Source: Strigamia acuminata (lineage: Eukaryota; Arthropoda; Chilopoda; Geophilomorpha; Linotaeniidae). From it: 64,000 bases of DNA. Location: positions 5,335,087-5,399,086 of the forward strand of contig OX442314.1 in NCBI GenBank assembly GCA_949358305.1, given 5' to 3'. The notes below the pieces were generated by a model, which was not told where the DNA came from, searched no databases, and worked only from the letters and a program-made list of their open reading frames with translations. Both the position numbers and the translations under genes were made by a program. Positions 1 through 11,000 of this stretch are shown in pieces (the stretch's first letter is position 1; each line of letters starts with the position of its first letter).

Positions 1-409
1 CAGTGTTTCATTTCTCTCTTTTATAAAATGATTTTCTACTTGCACACTTTTAAGTTGACTTCTCAAAACTTCACACTTCTTTTCAAAATTTGTTACATTT
101 GCATTTGATGGCAAGTCTTCAAATGATTCTGTCAAAACTTCTGATAAAATGATCGAGTTTTGGTCAATATCCATTTCCTACAAACAAGAAATTGTTAATA
201 ATGTCAATTTTATAGAAAGAAACACGATTTGATTTTGTTTACCTTTTGTGTATTTGCACCAACTAGTTTGTTTTTATCCCGAGCAGCCAACCGTTTCAAT
301 CTTTTAACACAACTCTCATGCTACAACACATGTTAAAATTTTAGTTGCATGTGCTTTTAAATAATGTATCATTCTTACTTTAGATGTATCACTCCAATTG
401 AATACTGAA

Positions 410-1026
410 TGTGAAAACTGGCGTTTTACTCCAGGTTCACATTCCCTTTAATGTGTTGATTTTATTTAATATTTGTGTATTTTATTTCCTTTGATTCTAC
501 ATTTAACATTTGTGTATTTTTATTTGTTTTGATGTAATATTCAGTGTCATTTGCTCATTTATATTTCATTTATATTTGCTGACCTTGCATTTAGTGTTGT
601 ATGGTTTATCCAATTATTCTAGTGTTTTAATGTCGTTTATTTGATTTTATATACTCCTTTTAATGTTCCATTGTTTTATTATTCTGTAAAACTCAATTTA
701 ATATTTTGTATTCAATTTTAACATGTTTATCTTTCACATTTAGTGTCATTAACCTTTTATTTAAAGAGGGTTAGATTATTGTCACATGACCTGGCTTCAG
801 CTCTCCTTCTAGGAATGCAGCTGAAGCCAATTATCGGATTAGTGGTGCTCCAATAGGAGCGGTTTTGTATATATCTTTTTGAAGACAATAAAGTTTAACC
901 CCAGTGAGTGTACAAAATTCATATTGGCAACACGTCTCTTTATTTCAACTTGCAACATATTTTCAAACACATTACAAAGAAGCCAGAGACTTTAAGAAGA
1001 CCAACTAAAAGCGATTGGAATCTACA
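410..1026 (+). repeat. BEL-1 5' LTR
   Basis: 617 bp, TG...CA ends. It contains a TATA-like stretch near 868-874 and an AATAAA polyadenylation signal at 887-892. These are the expected U3/R promoter and terminator elements. Confidence 0.95.
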
Positions 1027-1029
1027 TTT

Positions 1030-1047
1030 TGGTGCCGAAACCCGGGA
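1030..1047 (+). promoter_or_regulatory. BEL-1 primer binding site (tRNA-Phe)
   Basis: TGGTGCCGAAACCCGGGA lies 3 nt after the 5' LTR. It is complementary to the 3' end of metazoan tRNA-Phe (acceptor stem GCCGAAA plus CCA). BEL-2 uses the same site. Confidence 0.85.
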
Positions 1048-1071
1048 GTACCCCAAACTGCAAGTAAAAAA

Positions 1072-4000
1072 ATGCCTCCGAAATTTGAATTGAAAAGAAG
1101 GGCCTTGACCACAGCCATCCAGGCTGCAGAGACATTAATGGCCGCCATTACAACTGCCTTTGCTGGCGTGCCGGTGGTGACCAAAGACGTGCTCAGCATC
1201 TGGACAGATCAACTGGCGGGCAAAATGCTCCGCGTTACAAAAGCCAGTGATTTGGCCATGGACTTGGCAAAAAGTGACCTTGAGGTGGACGAGGTGAGCA
1301 ACGCGATCGACGCCATAGAGGACCGCGCTGCATCAACTAGAGCCGCCATTATGACGTACACTGCTCGGAATTATCCAGTTCAGCCCGCTGTGCCTCAAAA
1401 TTTACCGCTACCATTGAATCCAACAATTAACAATTTTATAAAACGAAAACCGTTGGAAGTGCCAAAATTTGACGGTAGGCGGCCAGAGGATTGGAGTGGG
1501 TTCTGGAGAACATTTGCTTCACCTGCGCACGTATCTGCACGGGGACGCTTTGAATGACATCAAAGCGTTAGAAATAACAATACCAAATTACCTGGTCGCA
1601 ATTGATCGCTTAAAAAGAAAATACGGCGATAAAATTTTGTTGGAAAACCGATTCATAAATAATTTGTCTGTTTTACCTGCAGTGAAGGACGAGAAAGATC
1701 AAGCTGGGCTGCAGCGTTTGCATCGCCACGTCGAAATAAACATTGAAAATTTAAGCAATATCGACGTGAACCTCGAGGAGTACCAAAGAACACTGTTTCC
1801 CACGCTGGCCACGGCAATCCCACGAGCACTGATGCGTGAGTACGATCGAGAGAACGCTGCAGAACGATCGGTTCCCCGCCTCATGAAGTGGCTGCACGAT
1901 TTCGTGACGAAAGAAGCGCAATACGAAATGATGGCGAGACAATCAAAACAGACTGCATCACATCAAAAATCGAATGCGACTCCCGACGCCCCGAGCTTCA
2001 AGAAGGAGAAGAAACGATTCGACAAGAGAGACAAAAGAGTCCAAGAAAGCTCCGCGTCAATGATGTCGATTGCAGTCAAGACCTGCCAATTTTGCGAATC
2101 GAAGAGCCATGATCGAAAAGTCTGCCCACTCAACGCCGAGGAACGAATGGCGAAATTAAAAGCAAAAAACGTTTGTTTTCGGTGTCTCGGACGAACACCG
2201 CACCCGACCAAAGAATGCCGCACATCAATGAAGTGCTTTCGATGCGAGGGACAGCACCACACATATTTGTGCACCAAGCCAAAATCGACGGCGACCAACG
2301 ATTCGAATTCCGGCAGACAGATTGAAGTGACTGAAATCAAACAAAATGCAGTTGTCAGCGTAAATCGACCAGCTGTTGAATTTTTGATGATCCAGATGGC
2401 ACAATTGAGCGGAGAGAAGCTGCAAACCAAGGGCGTCTGCTACATCGATGGCGGAGCACAGCGCACATTTATCCGCGCTGACGTGGCTCAAAAACTGAGA
2501 TTGAAAAAATTGGGCACGGAGAAAATAAACCTCGCCACTTTTGGTCAGCATCCCAAGATGGAAGTGAGAAACCGAGTCCAAGTGAAGATACAACCGATCA
2601 ATGGAACATCTCCAGCCATATTAATCGACGCAATTGAAACGCCACGATGCACGACCACTCCAACTGAAATTCCGACCACCTTGCTAAGCAACAAATTGAG
2701 AGACTTGGGAATCCAAGTGAACTGCAAACAGGCCGCCTTACATTCGAGCGAAGTGGACATTTTTCTTGGCGTAGACCACTACAATAAAATTACCACGGGT
2801 CAATCCAAATTTATCGAGGAAAATTTGGCTGCTGTAAACACAATTTTGGGATGGACGTTGCACGGACAAACGACGCAGGGGACACAGCTCATCGCGTCGC
2901 CGACACAAGCCAACAAAATAACCATTGTCCCTTCCACAGATGACCTGTTACGAAATTTTTGGGAGCTTGAATCGATTGGGGTGCAGCATGAATCCATGAT
3001 CGCCACAGGAGATGAGGAAATAGTCAAAAAATTTAACCAAACCATCAACTGGACAGGGAGCCATTATTCCGTCCAGCTGCCGTGGACCGTGAATCCGGAG
3101 GAGCTTGCTGACAATTATCAAATCGCCGAGCAGAGATTTCTCAACCTGGTGCGACGTTTCCGTAAGCAGCCCAATTTATATCTCGAATATAAAAAAGTCA
3201 TTGATGAGCAGATCGAGCAAAACATTGTTGAAGAGGTGCCAAAGGGCGAAGCTCCTGGTCCAGTCTACTACATGCCACATAGGCCTGTGGTCAAGGAAGA
3301 GCGAGTGACGACCAAATTGCGAATAGTATTCGACGCTTCTTCACATAAAAAGGGCCAATTGTCTCTAAATGACTGTTTATCAAAGGGAGCCAATTTACTC
3401 CCATCTTTGATTTTTATTTTGCTGAAGTTTCGAACTCATGAGTTTGCATTAATAGCCGATATCAAGAAAGCATTTCATCAAATAGAGATTGCCATGAGGG
3501 ATCGCGATGCAACTCGTTTTTTTTGGATCGATGAGATGTGGGACGGAATTGGACGAGCAATAATCAAGATTTTGAGACAAACTCGAGTGCTGTTTGGCGC
3601 TGCCCCCAGCCCATTCCTGCTGAGTGCGACCATAAAGCACCACCTGGAGAAGTTTAAGGACGAATTTCCACAAGCTGTCGAATTTATACATCAGTTTCTC
3701 TATATGGACGATTTGATTTCCTCACTGGACAATGAGGAAAAGGCGGAAGAAATTTTTCGACAAGCGCGCATCATCATGGCCGCAGCGGGAATGGAGTTTG
3801 TGAAATGGCAGACAAATTCGACCAAATTGCGAGCAATAATGCGACAAGAAGTCCCATCCGACTGCGATCTGATGAACGATGACGAAACCAAAGTTTTGGG
3901 ATTACGATGGAGTCCAAACACAGACCAAATAAGCCTTGCTGTGGAAATTACAGACGACGTCAAAACCAACCAAATCACTAAACGAGAAGTCATCCGCATG

Positions 4001-6213
4001 ACTGCACAAATTTTCGATCCATTGGGATTCGCAAGTCCATTTACCATTACGGCAAAGATTTTTTTCCAAACCTTGTGGCTAAGAAACCTGAAGTGGGACG
4101 AGAAATTAAATGAAGAAATGCAAGAAACTTGGAAAAAATGGGCGAATCAAGTCCCCAAATTGAGAGAAGTCCAACTGCCAAGATGGATTGGATTTAAACC
4201 ACATCAAGAAAACGAAATTCACATATTCTGCGACGCCAGCCCGAGAGCTTATGGCGCTGTGGCTTATATGCGCAGAAAGGAAGAAAATTTAATAATAATA
4301 AGTTTTTTATTTTCTAAATCTAGAGTGGCTCCAGTAAAACCATTGACGCTGCCCAAGCTAGAACTAATGGGCGCCCTTCTTGCAGTACGCCTCAGAGACC
4401 AATTAATAGAGGTGATGGACTGCAACCGATACCATTACTGGACCGACAGTCAGATCTGCGTGCATTGGATAACAAACACATCCATGCGACCACCAACGTT
4501 TATAAACAACCGGGCGATCGAAATCAGAGAAAAATCACATGTAAAGGCATGGAAACACGTCGCGGGCCCGGAAAATCCAGCCGATCGACTGACAAGAGGC
4601 ATTGATGCAGCGGAGCTGACAAATGACGAACTGTGGTGGAAAGGGCCAAAATGGCTAAGTGAAGAACAAGAGAACTGGCCAAATAATAAGATGGAATTAA
4701 CCATAGACCCAGACGAATTGGACAGCGAGGCTGACGAACACGAGGAGCCAAGCGGAGAAACCCACGCGAATGCAGTTCAACAAAAAAATAATCAAAATTT
4801 TGCATTTCCAATTTCCAGGTCATATTTACGCACATGTCGAGTGTGGGCCTGGTGCTATCGTTTTGCACACAACTCAAAACAAAAAGCAGACAGCGGACAT
4901 CGTCAACAAGGGGTTTTGAATGCAGAGGAACTCGTGACGGCAAAGCAAAAATTGATCATCGCTTCACAACGGCAACACTACGCCGCAGAAATGAAGCAAC
5001 TGACCGAGGGAAAACCATTGATGGCAGCATCCAAATTAAAGCTGCTCAACCCGTTCATCGATGCAAATGGAGTAATGAGACTGAGGACCAGACTACAAAC
5101 CTCCAAAGATGAACAAACAGCAACACAACCTATCGTGTTACCACAAAAATGCGAATTGACCAAACTAATATTTTCGCATTCTCATTCCCAGGTTCTCCAC
5201 TGCGGCTTGACAGCAACGCTCGCCCAATTTAGAGAGTCATACTGGACACCGGCCGCAAGGAGAACCTTAAAGTCAACGTTAAGTCGATGTGTCACGTGCA
5301 AGAAGGTGCAGGGAAAATTGATGCAAGAATCACCCGGACTGCTGCCATTTGACAGAATCACCCGTTGCGAGCCATTTGCGGTCACAGGAGTCGACTTCGC
5401 GGGACCCCTGTACATAAGAGGACGCAAAACAAAGGCATACATCGCACTGTTTACTTGTGCTAACATCCGAGCGGTGCATCTCGAATTGGTGCCCTCACTC
5501 AACACGCCTGATTTTGTCGACGCGTTCGAACGATTTGTGAGTCGCCGTGGACTACCAAAGACATTATATAGCGACAACGGGACAACTTTTCGCCGTACCA
5601 ACAAGGAATTGGCTGCATTATTGAACAATACCAAGGATGAGTCGTTCAAGAATTATCTATGCAACAAGGGGATCAATTGGAAGTTTATAGTTGAACATAG
5701 CCCGTGGTGGGGGGGATTTTGGGAAAGGATGGTGAAGACAGTCAAATCCTGCTTGAAGAAAAATATTGGGACTGCATCATTAAACTTTTTTCAATTGAAC
5801 ACTCTCCTCACCCAAGTGGAAGCTGTGTTGAATCATCGTCCGCTAACCTACGTTTATGAGAAGCCCGATGAACCTGAGAGCTTAACTCCTGCCCATTTCT
5901 TGACGGGAGAAAGAGTTACATTCTTGCCGGACCCTAGTTACATCAACCAAAAGAATACCTAACAGATTTGAAGACACAGTCTGGAAAGTCGGGACTCCTC
6001 GAATTAAAAGCAGGCGACGTCGTGTTGGTTGAAGAACAAGGCCGACCCCGGCTCCAGTGGAAGATGGGCCGTATCACTGAAGTGCGCGTTGGAAGAGATG
6101 GCAAAGTCCGATCATGTGAGCTTGTCACTTCGGGTGGGGCTAAGTTGAGGCGTCCGATTCAGCGTTTGGTCCATTTGGAGGTTCAAAGTGAGATCGGCGC
6201 GGGGGGAGTGTGA
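1072..6213 (+). pseudogene. BEL-1 gag-pol (BEL/Pao polyprotein), two frame breaks
   Basis: Starts at ATG 1072 (MPPKFELKRR). In order: a gag region with three CCHC-like knuckles (CQFCESKSHDRKVC first, near 2085-2130), a Pao-type aspartic protease ([10 protein letters not shown]), reverse transcriptase with YMDD (about 3703-3714), RNase H (IFCDASPRAYG), an integrase zinc finger (H..H, CVTCKK) and a DDE core (VDFAGP, YSDNGTTF, GFWERM). The gag frame stops at 1557. The homologous sequence resumes in another frame from about 1515, where BEL-2 has roughly 15 more codons. A second shift near 5951 removes about 25 codons before the C-terminal region (5968-6213), which is basic and ends at the LTR. 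Both breaks look like small deletions, not programmed frameshifts, because residues present in BEL-2 are missing. Confidence 0.9.
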
Positions 6214-6825
6214 AAACTGGCGTTTTACTCCAGGTTCACATTCCCTTTAATGTGTTGATTTTATTTAATATTTGTGTATTTTATTTCCTTTGATTCTACA
6301 TTTAACATTTGTGTATTTTTATTTGTTTTGATGTAATATTCAGTGTCATTTGCTCATTTATATTTCATTTATATTTGCTGACCTTGCATTTAGTGTTGTA
6401 TGGTTTATCCAATTATTCTAGTGTTTTAATGTCGTTTATTTGATTTTATATACTCCTTTTAATGTTCCATTGTTTTATTATTCTGTAAAACTCAATTTAA
6501 TATTTTGTATTCAATTTTAACATGTTTATCTTTCACATTTAGTGTCATTAACCTTTTATTTAAAGAGGGTTAGATTATTGTCACATGACCTGGCTTCAGC
6601 TCTCCTTCTAGGAATGCAGCTGAAGCCAATTATCGGATTAGTGGTGCTCCAATAGGAGCGGTTTTGTATATATCTTTTTGAAGACAATAAAGTTTAACCC
6701 CAGTGAGTGTACAAAATTCATATTGGCAACACGTCTCTTTATTTCAACTTGCAACATATTTTCAAACACATTACAAAGAAGCCAGAGACTTTAAGAAGAC
6801 CAACTAAAAGCGATTGGAATCTACA
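6209..6825 (+). repeat. BEL-1 3' LTR
   Basis: Direct copy of 410-1026 at a fixed offset of 5799 bp and the same 617-bp length. It abuts the TSD CTGAA that belongs to THAP exon 1. Confidence 0.95.
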
Positions 6826-7081
6826 CTGAAGGCACAACATTTTTTTTTAAGAGTCTTAGTTTACCATGCAAGCGAATATTAAAATCGCTAGCAAGAAAAT
6901 GCTTTGAACAGACTCGGGTGCTTTCATTTATGACGAATTTTTTCCCCAAATCTCTTCTTATTTTAACTAACCACTCTTTCCTGATCTGCTTAGACTTTGG
7001 AAATGCATGCCAAGACAAGGAATTATCACCTTTTCTTTTAAAATTCATACAAACTGGCACGGCACAACTCCAACGAGCCAT

Positions 7082-8044
7082 TTTGACTTAACCAGAAGAC
7101 TTCAATTCCGACATTTTTAAGTGTCATTTTCGGACTCGGGGGGGGGGGGGTTGTTTAGTATGTAACCAAATTTTGGACCCACTCTTTAGCGGGCCATATT
7201 CTAAAGTAAGCCCAAATAAGGCGTTTTTAGTTTTTTATTAATGATAAAGAACGGATGTTGACACCACAATGAAACAACACAAAAACGAAACTGATTTATT
7301 AATGCTTAAACTTACAATTACATCTTACAATGAAATACTTAACATACGGAACTATAAATGATACATGAATTTCTACTTTTACAATCATTTGTGCCTTTGC
7401 TGTAGAGTTTAGATTGTGAGACGTGCTGGAGGTTCAAAGGCATTTGACTCATCAACAACACAAATCGAAATATAATGGCAACTGGAAAAATTTGAAAAAA
7501 TTGTCTGAAATTGTGTAATTGTGAAATTGTGATTTTAAAATTGTAAACAATGCCACAATTTAACGACGATTTACCAAACAGACTCTGAACCAATTAAAAG
7601 GGTTTAGAATGCAAATGTAGAACGATAATAATGGCATTCACAACGTTAATCCTAGAATGCTGCCGATATCGCTTAACAATTGAGATATTGAATATTTTTC
7701 ATTCTTTTCGATAGCCTCAGCGAAACTATCAGCTAATCGAAAGTTCATAAATGTGATTAAGTCAACTGCAAGCCATAAACAATTTCACTAGGTGCTGATC
7801 TACGTAGTATATCTACTCTGTATATGACATATGTAGAAATACCAGACTGGTTAAGGTTTTATGCACTAATTCCTACTTCTACTCTAATTGTGGCCCCTGC
7901 TGGAGATGCCATCAGATGTGCTGTGGTTATAAAAGGCGTTTGACTTATCACAAAAGATTTTTTGTGATGATTTGCAAATTCGATTATTGACAGCAGGATG
8001 AATGAAGAAAAGGAGTTGTGCGGTGTTTTAAACAATCCCACAAA
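7082..8044. other. THAP upstream region, then vestigial channel exon and gene A 3' flank
   Basis: 7082-7215 is the short region upstream of the THAP start, with a G-run at 7138-7150. 7215-8044 follows the 3' end of channel gene A. About 7560-7800 is a degenerate second copy of gene A's last exon (see its own entry). No other coding sequence was recognised. Confidence 0.6.
7570..7800 (-). pseudogene. Vestigial duplicate of the DEG/ENaC terminal exon (A side)
   Basis: On the minus strand this is clearly alignable to gene A exon 10 (8045-8423). It shares the segment around the pore helix (sense bases such as CTAGAATGCTGCCGATATCG) and the following TM2-coding part. Stops interrupt the reading frame upstream of it. 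A related relic sits at the same relative place below gene B (about 49990-50235), so the duplication of the terminal exon preceded the A/B duplication. Confidence 0.7.
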
Positions 8045-11000
8045 TTACACACGATTACGCAAGCAGGCTCTGAACCAATTAAAAGTGTTTAGAATGCAAA
8101 TGAAGAAAGATAGTATTGACATTCCCAAACCTAGACCTAGAATGCTGCCGATGTCGCTTAAGAATTGAGACATTGGATATTTCTGTTTCTCCTCTATGGT
8201 CTCGGTGAAACTATCAGCTAATTGAAAGATCACAAGCGTGAAAATATTGACTGGCATATTATTCCCACGCGAAATAGTTTGGTAAAACTTATTTTTGCAA
8301 GGTCTTTTACATTTGCACTGTTTTTGATTCGAGGCATAGTTATTGAAGTACATTAGATGAGTGGTAGTAACATCTTTTGTGGTGTTGCAATCTGGTAAAT
8401 TTGATGCTGTCATATAAGGTAATCTGAAAATCGTTATGACAAGTAATTAAGAAATAGATGACAATAAAATGTGGCAATAAATAAAAATAAATGTGAAACA
8501 AGCAAACATATCTCAAAACCACCATAACGTTGACCTATTTCACTGGTGTAGTGGCACATTCATATATTCATACCAATTCACTAAATCAACACAAAGATGT
8601 GAATAAAATAAAATGTGTCAATTGCCTAGTATACCTGCAGATAATGCTTCTATATAAATTGTTTTGTACACAAGCATTTTTACACATCAAATATGTAGTT
8701 TTGTTGTCTTCACATGGATTGCGCTTTGTATTTCTTTGTATAGTCTGTTTTATAAAATCAAGTTCAGTATAAACATGATGTATTTTTTGTATACAGTAAA
8801 TTGTTTAATTTGTTACCATTAATTCTCGAAGTATAACATCATTTATCCACCCATAGCTTAACGCCAATGGTTCCAGGATGTTAACTTCTTCAGCTAGATT
8901 ATTTATGAATAACTGAATAATATAAGATAATTAAAAATTATGTGGATGCATATTGGATCACTTCCTGTAACTGACAAGTAATTTCAGGCAAATCAGTCAC
9001 AATTCATTTGAGTACACCTATTGTACCGATTGCAGGTGGCCCAAATAGAACGGGTCCCATTTATTGGTCCACTAAATGTCCTGTGATTTCCACTTTAAAA
9101 AAACTAACTCGCCCACTTACTGAATTTTCCACTAACGCTCCTTTTTTGTTCCACTAATTTTAGCCACCAAAAAAAAACTAAATGTTCCACTAAAATCAAA
9201 TTCGGAAAGAAAAAACTAATATTACCACTACTACTTCTATTTTTTTTTTTTTTTTTTTTGTGTTGCAGCTGTGCGAACGTTTTGCACACATTAGCATAAC
9301 GTTTGGCGTACGTTCCGTATGTTCCGTAAGCCTCTGTGAACAGTGGCGGATCTAGCACCCGGCTATTGGGGCTTGAGCCCCGGGCCCCCAAATTCTAGGG
9401 GCCCCCGAGACTCTGGGCCATGTACTAAAAAAAAAAAGGTCGCTAAAAAAAGAAAAAAGAAGAAAGGTTGCTATTAAAAATTTTGAGAAAGGGGCTCCGA
9501 AAAAACCTCAAGCCCCGGGCCCCCGAAAAGTTAGATCCGTCCCTGTCTGTGAAGCATGAAAGTGCTTGGAACATGCAACATAAATACACCACTTCGAGCG
9601 GGACGAAAAGAACCGGCCCGACAATAGTAACTCTTCTCGTACTGTCTGGCTGGATGATTTTATATGGGCCACCCGGTATTTGGTCTGCAATTCTATGTGC
9701 GAAATTAAAATTTAATAAGATTGCTTCTGGGCTGAATAAATGGGACAAGCTATTCTGGCACCCTACTTATACTTGTACAGTTTTCCAGTTACAAATTATT
9801 TCAAATGCCATATGGAAAAATGCACAAGAAGCTGGTTTACAGAAATTGTGCTAATCCCATTATTGATCAGTTTAAATCATGATTTACAGGAATCCAGTCG
9901 TTTCGATTCTAGTCTGTTGAGGGTAAGGTATTTATCTGTCTAATGATGATTTTAGATTACCTTCATATCATTTGAGCATACTGCTGAAGGTAGTAGGAAT
10001 TCAAATGTAAATCCAAGGCGAACTATTAGGTTGTGTGTTTTATCTGGAAAACATTGGAAAGATTAAAGTGAATTTTCAGAAGCTTCAGCTAGATCTAGAG
10101 TGCAATTTAAAATTATAGTCAAGTAACTGCTGTAGTTGTAAGAAAAGTTGAAGGCATAATACCAAAGAGATACGACACATACCGTACTGCCTTGAATAAA
10201 CGCCCAGGCGTTTATTTTTTTTTTGATTTGCCCGCCAGGCGCTTATTCACGGCCAGGCGATTATTCAAGCCAGGCGTCTATCCACAAAAAAAGTTAAAAA
10301 GTACAGAAATTATTAATACGAGTGTTTTCCAATTCAATCTTCACTGCATGCAACTTAAATTCGGTCACGGAATGCAGCAGTTTAGCCATGAAGGCGTGTT
10401 AAAAACTTCATTTGTACCGTACGTCACGTGTACGGTACAAATGAGGTAAAAAACGTTATTCGTACGTAATCAAATCCGGCGCTTAATCAAGAGCCGGCGC
10501 TTAATTACGCCCGGCCCTTATTCAAGGCAGTACGGTACCCTCCACCTTGTAGTATTGAAATCATTTAGTGTGAATGTGCTGTAACTACCGGGTGGCCCAC
10601 ATAAAACCGGCCCGACAATAAAAGGAGGGTCACTAAGGATGTCTCAAAAAAATTTAACATCCAATGTTCTATTAAATACTCTGTATGTATTAATTATTTT
10701 AGTTGTGGGCAGTGTTGTTTAATTAACGTTTCTGGTGCAGTTTCTTCCGCTCTTTCGTTTGGTATGTAGTTTTAGACAATCCGAGCTTTTGTTCTGAAGA
10801 TATTTGCGTTTTTAATCAATTTTTGTCCAAATTTACCAAGTTAGATTCCAGATTTTGTCGTATTTTTTTTGATTTTTTCAGCGCTACAGAAAAATCTCAA
10901 AAAAAAAAGCAAAATCTCACGAAATCTCGCAGATCTCGTATTGGTACATCCTAAAAAAATAAACAAAAGTACCACTGAAGAGATTCAAAAAGTACCACAA

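Larger units (their letters stand above)
410..6825 (+). mobile_element. BEL-1: complete BEL/Pao LTR retrotransposon
   Basis: Two 617-bp direct LTRs (410-1026 and 6209-6825) begin TGTGAAAACTGG and end TCTACA. They are flanked by the 5-bp duplication CTGAA at 405-409 and 6826-6830. I saw no differences between the LTRs by eye, which suggests a recent insertion. Between them lie a tRNA-Phe primer site, a gag-pol coding region of BEL/Pao type, and a G-rich polypurine tract (about 6197-6208) next to the 3' LTR. Two short coding deletions (near 1515 and 5951), judged against BEL-2, make this copy non-autonomous. Confidence 0.97.
1..7081 (-). pseudogene. THAP-domain gene, first exon split by BEL-1
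   Basis: Exon 1 begins at the ATG at 7081 and encodes a THAP-type C2CH zinc finger. Visible ligands are C6, C11, C58 and H61, followed by the C-terminal VVPSV stretch that matches the usual AVPTIF-like motif. The domain is cut at 6826-6830 by BEL-1. On the far side of the element, 379-409 continues the same frame (VFNW...) to a GTAAGA donor. Exon 2 is 243-320 (26 codons) and exon 3 is 1-177, open to the window edge. Introns are 58 and 65 bp with GT-AG ends. Exon 3 is Glu/Lys-rich and could form a coiled coil, as in many THAP proteins and P-element-type transposases. THAP domains bind DNA; the target is unknown. With BEL-1 present translation stops two codons inside the LTR, so this allele is probably null. 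It could be a host THAP regulator or a domesticated or decayed P-like transposase. Confidence 0.85.

Noticed and set aside
1469-1557. Programmed gag-pol frameshift in BEL-1
   Set aside because: Overlap lies inside gag, and residues present in BEL-2 are missing, so a deletion explains it better.
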